A model generated the notes under the pieces. The model searched no databases. It was not told where the DNA came from and saw only the letters and a program-made list of their open reading frames with translations. A stretch of DNA of 62,000 nt, taken from NCBI GenBank assembly GCA_037447655.1, contig JBBHKE010000999.1:251939-313938 (forward strand), written 5' to 3'. This document shows, one piece after another, positions 54,385-62,000 of the stretch. The stretch is from Zygnema cylindricum (Eukaryota; Streptophyta; Zygnematophyceae; Zygnematales; Zygnemataceae). Both the position numbers and the translations under genes were made by a program. Every line of letters starts with the position of its first letter. Position 1 is the first letter of the stretch.

Positions 54385-55162
54385 TACAATTCCGTGACCT
54401 CTATTGGTGCACAGAATGAGCGGCTTACTTTAAGCCTCTAGGTTAATTTAAAGTGCCTCTTTTTCTTCCCTACAACTGCCACCCTGGCAGACAAAGATTC
54501 TGACTACCATCATCTGTGTGAAGGTTGGACTCCCCTGAGGCCAATGCAAAAAGAATTCTCAAAAAACGCCCAACCAGCAGTGGCAAAGTTGCCAGTTTTA
54601 ATACAAGCTCTCTAGGAGAGAGGTGGCTATCTACCAAAAACACTAAGTCTTAAACCCCAATCTAAACCCCTTACTACTAGTGTACGGATCCAATCAAATG
54701 AGTGTACAGTACAAGAAGGTATAGCTACCGATGTTCTATCTGTACGGACATTGTACAACATGGCCATGGAGGAGACGTCCGTCAGTTTTGGACTTGCCTC
54801 CAGGTTTCCCGCAAATCGTGTACTCGATAATGTGGCGCTACGTGGCATTGGGTGACATAACGTCCGCAAGCGGTCAAATCGACTATTTTGCAATGGCGGC
54901 TTGAACAGAAGCGGTTCGACTTTAACCGACATTTAACATAAGCCGTCTATATTAGTCAACCGCAATTCTATATAAATACTCAAACAGTTTTTATTTTACA
55001 ATGTTATACTTCCGTTAATCAGCTTAATTTAGCTATATTAGTTTATATAGTTACAACACCCTATATATCCTAGCACTAGTCCTAGACTATAAGACAACGC
55101 TACTGGCTACCGGCTACTATGACGGACTATAGGGACTAGGATCAAATCCTTGGTTAGAAAGC

Positions 55163-56930
55163 AAGAAAACCAAAGTCAATACCTTGATTTTGAAGTTCTA
55201 CATGAGTATGAAAATGTGGTCAACCGAGTGCATGATCTCGACAAAAGCCTATAGTTTTGGAATTCGGTTTTCAAAATGATCTTTGTCTAAGAGAACAACA
55301 TTGAGATCCGGAGGGGAGGTAAAAGCGTCCAAGCTCTGGCTGCACGTACAGATCAGTGGAGAAAGGACTCGAAGAAACCTTATGGAAATTTCGGCCAAGG
55401 GGAAAACTAGTCCGGAGGACCGAAAACCCCAAAAAGACACTGTCATTTCTGTAAGAAACCTAATCACTATATGGCAAAGGGCACCAATTTAACAGAGATG
55501 AGGCTCAAGGAGAGTCAAACTGGTGGATCCTCAAGAAGCAAGAAAAAGGCACTTGTGACATCCAAAGTGAAAGGGGAGTCTGGAGAAGAGGAGGCTTCGG
55601 ATAAGGAGGATGGAGAACTTCTTCTCAATGAGAAGTTGGAGGAAACAGAGATCCCACTAAAGCAGAAATGTGGAATCAAAGTTGTCCAAAAAGCTCCAGA
55701 GGAAGGTTAGATCATTTACTCGGGTGCCTCAATGCATATATGCCGTGAGAAACAATTGTTTACTAAGCTGAGAAAGATTCCCACTATAGAGATAGTGTAT
55801 AGGGATGGGGAGTACAAGGATGGGAGAGTGGTAACTAGAGATCTAGTGGGATAGGTAGATCTAAAGGTACTAGTGGAGGGTCAGACATCCATAGTGACTT
55901 TCTGAGATGTTCGCTACATACCTCATTTAAGCAAGAATATCATCTCTACCTTTGTTCTAGATGATAAAGATTTTGAGACTTATACTAAAAAGAGAACTTT
56001 CACAACAAAGTATGATGATGAGATCTATTTCACTCCAGAAAAGAGCAGTCAAAGAATATTTAGGCTTAACTTGAGCAATGAAAAGAAGAATGCTTATTAT
56101 GTTGGTGTCCTTGAGATAATGATATGGCATATGCGGCTGGGGCATGTGCATTTGGACAAATTCAGGGAAATGAAAAAACAGGGTGTAGTCGAAGGGATTC
56201 ATTTTGGAGATAGTGAACTGATGAATGATTCTAGTGGCTGTGCACAAGGTAAGACTCACACATTGCCCTTCTCCAAATATGCCACATATAAAGGAGAGAG
56301 GGTATTAGATCTTGTACACACTGACGTTTATAACCGGCTAAAGTACCTTCGATAGGAGGGGAAAGGTATAAGCTAACTATAATTGATGACTGGTCTACAT
56401 ATTCTAGAGTTTAATTTCTTAAAAAAAAGTTTGAAACACCGCCTTACTTTAAATAATACAAAGCATGGAGTGAGAAGTTACATGGAACTCCCATTAAGAG
56501 AATCCGGAGTGATAATGGTGGAGAATATACATCTAACCAGTTTGAGGATTTCTTGAGAGATGAGGGAGTTCAACATTAAAAGACTATCCTTGATAATCCA
56601 AAGAATAATGGTGTAGCTGAGTGACTAAATAGAACTCTAGGTGATAGTGCCAGAAGCATGCTAACAGATAAGAAGATAATTAAACGCTTCTGGGCCAAAG
56701 CCATGAATTGTGCAAACTACATCAAAAATGGAGTTCTTACTACAACTATAAAAAGGGAAACACCTTATGAGAGATGGGTAGGACTGAAGCCGAACGTATC
56801 TCATCTGAGATTCTTTCGAGTCAAGTATATAGTCTTAATTCAGACCGAAAGGATTAGAAACTAGATGCTAAAGGAAAACCATGATATCTACTGGGATATG
56901 ATTAGAACGTCAAGGGATATAGAGTCTATG
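55163..56930 (+). pseudogene. pol: Copia G gag, protease and integrase remnants
   Basis: Gag ENVVNRVHDLD region, then a knuckle CHFCKKPNHYMAKG (last Cys lost, near 55438), the basic KKKALVTSKV block, protease as YSGASMHI (Asp lost), MIWHMRLGHVHLDKF (56071-56355), integrase IRSDNGGEYTSNQFEDFL and the MLTDKKIIKRFWAKAMNC block (56658-56864). More than ten stops. Confidence 0.85.
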
Positions 56931-58607
56931 ATCTCGAGAGAATAGATATCATAATGGTTAAGCACGTAGTTGTCATGGATGAAGGAAAGTTGGTAGATCC
57001 CTTCAAATACACTAAATTAATCAGAATTATATTTGACTCAGAGAGTGAGAAAGAGTCAGTCGTTTCTGAAAAGGATGCCAATCATCAGATTATTGCAGAT
57101 TTGGAAGAAACTAAGACAGAGGAGGAGACTCCAATGAATCTCCAAGCTCAGATAAAATCCACGGACATGGAGGAAGAGGAACCGGCTCCCATAGATAGGG
57201 GAGCATATGAAACAGTTCCGAGGAACCCGAGATTACCTTCCATTCCAACTTCTGAATTTGAAAGAGGACGACGGAGCAGCAAAAGGCTGTAAGTAAATCA
57301 GACAATTAACAAGGTAACTAAATTATTACATCCTCATGAGCCACAGACATATTCAAAAGCAGTGAACAGCCCAGAAAAGGATAGATGGATTAAGGCCATC
57401 AATGATAAGATGGCTTCTATTATAAAAGTAGATAGGTGGGAGTTAGTGGACTTTTCTCCAAATAGAAAACCGATTAGATGTAAATGGGTGTTTAAACTAA
57501 AACTTAACCCAAATAATACCATTGAACAGTATAAAGCTAGGTTGGTAGCAAAGGGCTTTATTCAAAAAGAACAGATTGACTATAACGAAACATTTGGACC
57601 GGATGTACGTTTTCCCAATGTAAAGATTCTGCTCAGTCTAGCATCAGCGGAAGACATGGAAATTCATAAGATGGATATCAAGATTGCCTTCCTCAATGGT
57701 GAGCTAAAGGAAGAGATCTTTATCATGAAGCCGGAAGGATTTTTGGAGAAAGGAAAAGAGAGGAAATTTTGTAGACTTATCAAGTCACTGTATGGACTAA
57801 AAAAGGCACCCACACAATAGAATAACAAACAGGACGAATTCCTAATCAATCTGGAATATGTCATTATAAGATCTAACCATTCTATCTATATGTTTGAGGA
57901 CGAAAAGGGGGTCATTTTTATTGCCATCTATGTAGATGATTTGCTGGTATTGAGTAAGTCTATTGAAAAGATCAATAAGCTAAATATAGATTTAAGAAGC
58001 AGATTTGACATGAAAGATTTAGAGGAGACAAGATATATTCTAAAAATTCAAATAGAAAGGGATGGAGAGAAAAGAGTCATCAGATTGACTTAGAAATAGG
58101 CAATAGGAAATATGTTAGAAAATTTTCAGATGGATAAGGTTAATAGTTGTACCACTCCCATGGACTTGAAGAAAGTAAGCGATAGGAGTGTAGAAGGAGG
58201 TGTGGTAATCCTTGATGATAAAATGAGCCCTGAAAAAAGACAGTTTATGAAATCAATTCCTTACACACAGGTCGTATGAAGTTTGAATTATTTCATAAAT
58301 TTTACCAGGTTGAACATAAATGCAGCAGTTGGGGTACTCAATAGGAGCCTTAATCATCATAGAACGAAAGACAGGGAAGCAACCAAGAGGGTTATGAGAT
58401 ATCTGATAGCGGCCAGGGGTCTTTGGTTGTATATAGGAGGGGAGAACACTAACATCACAACTTGGAGTGATGCCAACTATAGGGATGCTTCTATGACGAG
58501 ATGCACATTTGGATATGTTTTGTATGTTGACAATGGTGTTTACTGTTGGAGCAGTAAGCAACAAAAGGTGGTTGCTTATTCTACTATAGAGGCTGAGTAC
58601 ATGGCCT
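56931..58607 (+). pseudogene. pol: Copia G linker, RT and RNase H remnants
   Basis: Linker 56954-57292 (GRRSSKRL). RT frame 57362-57820 with KLKLNPNNTIEQYKARLV, HKMDIKIAFLNGELKEEIF and YGLKKAPTQ then a stop. Active site FIAIYVDDLLVLSKS (57910-57950) and DMKDLEETRYILKIQIERD. RNase H blocks NTNITTWSDANYRDA and YSTIEAEYMA end the element. Confidence 0.87.
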
Positions 58608-58611
58608 GGGT

Positions 58612-58985
58612 CATATTTATGTATTTTCTAGGTCTGTATTAGGATAGAAAAGGCAGAGGCAGCCTGCCTCTAACTCCCTTCACCAAGCCCCCACACTTGT
58701 ACCCTTCTCCAAGCCCCCAGGCTTGTACCTTTCTCCAATCCCCCACGCTTGTTCTATTCACTAAAGGCTAGATAAGGAGACAAAGCCATGGGTGCCTATG
58801 CCCTCTATAGAGACAAGCAGTAGACTATGTAGATTTTACTAAAAATGGATTTGACAGACCTAGGAATTGATCCTGGTACCTACCTTCCATCAAGTCACCC
58901 GTAACTATTAGCTTTCACTGTTAAGTCTAAGACTACTGCTAGGGTATATAGGGTTTGGTAGATATTCAAACATATACATGCAATT
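58612..58985 (+). repeat. Copia LTR U3 fragment, plus strand
   Basis: Contains TATTTTCTAGGTCTG, a purine/pyrimidine block, the CCATGGGTGCCTATG motif and an antisense tRNA-like segment with GGATCAATTCC on the minus strand (58868-58878). It is truncated at the LTR start and after the tRNA-like part. Confidence 0.7.
58678..58756 (+). repeat. Three tandem copies of a 26-bp unit
   Basis: Three consecutive imperfect units of the form TTCTCCAAGCCCCCAGGCTT, each followed by GTACC/T or similar, inside the LTR fragment. Confidence 0.75.
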
Positions 58986-59372
58986 ATGTGGTCTCCATTG
59001 ACTCACAAAATGGGCAGCCTATGTAAATCCTTTAGGATAATATTTGCCCCTTTAACATTCCCACTGATTAAGTGCCACCCAGGCACATAAATATTTTAGC
59101 CACCCTCACCCCTGTGAGGACGCGACTCCCCTGAGCCAAACGCAAAATGATATCACTAAATTTGCTCCTCGAGAACTAAGTTATGGCTGGTCAAAGATGA
59201 CCTTTATAGTTAGAAGCTTTTTTAGAGAGAGGTACCTAAATTTCACAAAGTCCTAGTCTATCCACTCACGTCTACCTTCCACTAAACCCTAGTCCAATAG
59301 GAACATTGTATAGTAAAAAAAGGTACAGTGGCCGATGTACTTTTTGTACGGCTATTGTATCACATGGCCTTC
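58986..59372 (-). repeat. Copia LTR R-U5 fragment, minus strand
   Basis: The minus strand reads the LTR 3' part, ending at GTCAATGGAGACC near 58990 and including the GGTGAGGGTGGC region found in U5 of other copies (near 59110). GTAC cores (59325-59350) mark the U3 end. Confidence 0.65.
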
Positions 59373-59374
59373 AA

Positions 59375-60072
59375 GGTTTAATATATATAGGGTGTGGTAA
59401 CTATATAAACTAATACAGCTAAATTAACGGAATTATAGCATTATAACGTAAAACAGTTAGAGTATTTATATAGAATCGCGGTCCACTAATTTGGACGGCT
59501 TATGTTAAATGTCGGTTAACATCGAACCGCTCCTATTCAAACCACCATTGCGGAATAATCGCTTTGGCCGCTTGCGGACGTTATGTCACCCAATGCCACG
59601 TGGCGTCACATCATTCGAGTACACGATTTGCGGGAAACTCGGAGGCAAGTCCAAAACTGACGGACGTCTCCTCCATGGCCTTGTCGTACAATGGCCGTAT
59701 AGGTAGTACATCGGGAGCAGTACCTTTTTCTGTTGTACACTCATTTGATTGGATCCGTACACTAGTAGTAAGGGGTTTAGAGAGGGGTTTGGGACTTAGT
59801 GTTTTTGGTAGATAGTCGCCACTCTCCCAGAGAGCTAGTATAAAAACTGGCATCTTTGCCACTTGACAAATTAATCGTCTGGTTGGGCGTTTTTTGAGAA
59901 TCATTTTTGCATTGGGCTCAGGGGAATCCAACCTTCACAAGGGTGAAGGTAGCCATAGTCTTTGTCTGCTAGGGTGGCAATTGTTAGTGAACAAAGAGAG
60001 GCACTTTAAATTAACCTAGAGGCTTAAAGTAAGCTGCTCATTTAGTGCACCAATGGAAGTCACAAAATTGCA
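59375..60072 (+). repeat. Copia LTR 3' portion, plus strand (inverted copy of the F LTR)
   Basis: Ends ..CACAAAATTGCA at 60072. It includes GCCACGTGGC (59595-59604), five GTAC cores (59686-59765), an inverted CCAAT (TTGATTGGATCC), and AGTATAAAAAC (near 59838) as a good TATA box. It matches 54385-55090 in inverted orientation. Confidence 0.85.
59595..59848 (+). promoter_or_regulatory. U3 promoter block of the 59.6-kb LTR
   Basis: Clearest example of the shared layout: G-box, five GTAC cores, inverted CCAAT and the TATAAAAA box in order over 250 bases, followed by the presumed transcript start and U5. Confidence 0.5.
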
Positions 60073-61508
60073 CTATATGAGTACCGATCTTATCGCAATA
60101 AAACATAGATATATACCGATAATTTACCGATAAAAATCGGACTATTATCAGCGATAACTGTACAGTTTATACGTACAGTTTTACTGTTTTTTTCACGGAC
60201 GCGTCCCTCCCCATCACCCACCCCGCCCGACCCCCTAACCGATTTGGGGAAATTTTACCGTAAACTTCTTTAATGTGTGGAAATAATTGAATCACTGTAC
60301 GACTCCTAATTTGTACCCAATATTTTTACGGTTGGCCAAAAAATCCCAAATTATCAAACTCTAAAAGTTTTCGATGCCAGAATTTACCAATATACAAAAT
60401 CATAGATCTATAATTCAATTCGTAAATGCTCAACGTTTTAAGTTCATCAAATCACCAATTTTGAAGTTTGAAAATTCTAAAATTCCAAATTTTTGAATCA
60501 TTATCTCTTAAAATTTCATTCATAATTGCCAATTTCCTATTCCCACATTATCAATGTTTCCAACTTCTTAAATAACCAATTTCAAAATAAATTTATAAAA
60601 TTATAAACATTTCAATTCTTACCTTCTCCTAATCTCAAAAGACCTAATTTCCGAATTTCAATTCATAAATCCTCAATGTTTCAAATTCCTCAAATCACCA
60701 ACTTCAAATTCTAAAAATTTTGAAATTCTAAACTTTTTAAATCCCACCCTCTCGAAATCTAAAATATTTCAACTACATATTATAAAATAGTAACAAAATA
60801 AAATGAAATTCACTATTTTATTAATTATTTTTAGAGCGACATTTCTACCAATCTCCAATTTATTTTTTGATTCCCTTGGACATATTCTATCGCCAATTAG
60901 ATAATCCCCACATTGTCATCATTGCTTCATTATTTTTCAACCGCATCCTCTTTTTCATCACAAAAATTGACAAATGACTTTGTTTCTTTCCAAAATCTGA
61001 AAAAAAAAATGAGTATCTTTCGGACATAGCTGATTTGGTTTCAACGTGGCAATTTCACGAACAAGAAAAGATACTCATTGCAAGGGAGCCAAAGTAGAAG
61101 GTGTAGGTGTACGCGAGCTAAAAATATCGATGTTAGAAACACGTGTCATTTCAAAGAGTTTAATAGCTCGTTTTCAAAATGCTCCAAAATAGTATGTCCC
61201 ACTTACAATTGACTTTCATTTAGCAACTGATGTTTGAAATGGTCTCGAGTGAGTTCATAATCTATTTTTTTTTGATCAGATTCCATTCCAATCATTGAGA
61301 AAATCTGTTTTTTATTTATTTAAGGTCAATAAATTATCATCATCATTGTTAACAACCCATTTTACGACGAACATGTTCCCAATTTCCAAAACTCCACTAT
61401 TAACACCGACCTAAAATTGTTAAGAACATTTGACCTTTATGTCAAATTTCTCTTAAAAAACGTTGGTTATTTTTGACCACACTTTATATTATTCAAATGA
61501 TGACAAAA
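60073..61508. other. AT-rich region without a recognised gene
   Basis: No conserved coding block. Between 60360 and 60790 the sequence is built of short variants of CAAATTC/AATTTTGAAATTC, a low-complexity texture. Words of the CGATAA type occur at 60085-60180. Confidence 0.5.
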
Positions 61509-61722
61509 ACTCCCCTCTCTCTCTCCCCCTCTCTCTCGCCCCCTCTCTCTCTCCCCTTCTCCTCCTCTCTTGTCTCTGCCCTCTTTCCCCCTCTCTTTGT
61601 GCCCCTCTCTCTGCCCCTTTCTCTCCCTATCTCCCCCTCTCTCTCCCTCTCTCTCCCTCTCACTCTATCTGTCCTTCTCTCTCCTCTCTCTTCCTCTCTT
61701 CTCCTCTCTCCTACTCTTTGAA
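61509..61722. repeat. CT-rich microsatellite tract
   Basis: Over 200 bases of CTCTCTCCCC-type pyrimidine repeat on the + strand. The apparent Ser/Pro/Leu open frames in it are artefacts of the repeat. Confidence 0.9.
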
Positions 61723-62000
61723 ACTCTATAATGTAGAGAAGCTTATCTAAATAGTGCCGACTTCAAGTTTATACAAACCCAAATGATTAACCCCTTGACA
61801 ATCATACCCCCTATACAACTTCACCCCTCTGAAATAAGACTTTCTGTGTGCTCAGTTCCACCACAAAATGCAAAGCTAGAATATGAGTTTTGGAAACATT
61901 CACCCACTTTAACTTTCCCTTAGAAATGCGTCCATCCCGGCAAGTAAAGACTGACCACCAACTTCTGTGTGTAGCGTGGACTTCATTGAGTGCGCAGCAA
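61723..62000. other. Flanking DNA, no feature recognised
   Basis: I see no coding or RNA feature in the last 278 bases. Confidence 0.4.

Larger units (their letters stand above)
53821..55155 (-). mobile_element. Copia element F fragment (5' LTR part, PBS, gag)
   Basis: Minus strand: LTR part about 55155-54385, PBS 54384-54370, gag 54380-53821, cut at both outer ends. The LTR part is an inverted copy of 59375-60072. Confidence 0.85.
55163..58607 (+). mobile_element. Copia element G (internal region only, heavily decayed)
   Basis: Starts in the middle of gag directly against the LTR of F and stops within RNase H (..EAEYMA at 58605). Gag, protease, integrase, RT and RNase H are in copia order, but no own complete LTR is attached. 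Confidence 0.85.

Noticed and set aside
61463-61750. Ser/Pro/Leu-rich open frames
   Set aside because: They are translations of the CT microsatellite.
1-62000. CRISPR arrays, bacterial operons, rRNA genes
   Set aside because: None seen; the gene structure is eukaryotic, with introns and LTR elements.

Overview
The window looks like streptophyte nuclear DNA (charophyte alga or early land plant). It opens with the spliced 3' end of a plant-type VPS35 gene. The rest is mostly nested LTR retrotransposons. Several copia elements carry a primer-binding site matching the anticodon arm of plant initiator tRNA-Met (as I recall that sequence). I cannot name the species. All calls come from reading the sequence; no database was searched.

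Host layer. VPS35 exons (+) run from 127 to 4419. A second host gene lies on the minus strand. One leucine-rich exon (19343-19593) and a probable terminal exon (18530-18678) are visible. Before insertion its last codons continued at 5074-5059, so the two genes converge tail to tail. Copia element A (5075-18524, TSD TAAAG) landed three codons before that predicted stop.

Nested layer 1. Element A (+) is split by element B (minus, 7923-14877, TSD AAAAG). B's reverse transcriptase is split in turn by an 819-bp solo-LTR-like insertion (10042-10860, TSD GATAA). At 19622-19780 a second fragment of the A-type integrase is interrupted by element C (minus) at exactly the same base, which suggests duplication of the A/B nest.

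Nested layer 2, the most interesting part. Element C is interrupted at 21957-34736 by a 12.8-kb Ty3/gypsy element. Its pol carries a complete-looking C5 cytosine DNA methyltransferase domain of DNMT3 type, placed between protease and reverse transcriptase. Domain order is gag (zinc knuckle), second zinc knuckle, aspartic protease, DNA methyltransferase, RT, RNase H, integrase, then a decayed PHD-finger-like tail. The methyltransferase motifs are intact, while gag, RT and integrase carry stops and homopolymer frameshifts. The LTR arrangement is permuted (L-internal-X-L-X), as expected if a two-LTR circle had been opened at an internal palindrome and inserted with a target-site duplication.

After a 904-bp assembly gap (37745-38648) come copia element D (39741-46204, nearly complete), a 2.3-kb AT-rich stretch, 5'-truncated element E (48528-52583), and a cluster of LTR fragments and elements F (minus) and G (+) up to 60072. 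AT-rich DNA and a CT-rich low-complexity tract follow.

Shared copia architecture. The LTRs share antisense tRNA-like segments with A/B-box-like sequences, a U3 block with G-box (CACGTG) and clustered GTAC cores before an inverted CCAAT and a TATA-like box, and a primer-binding site whose ATG appears to be the gag start codon.
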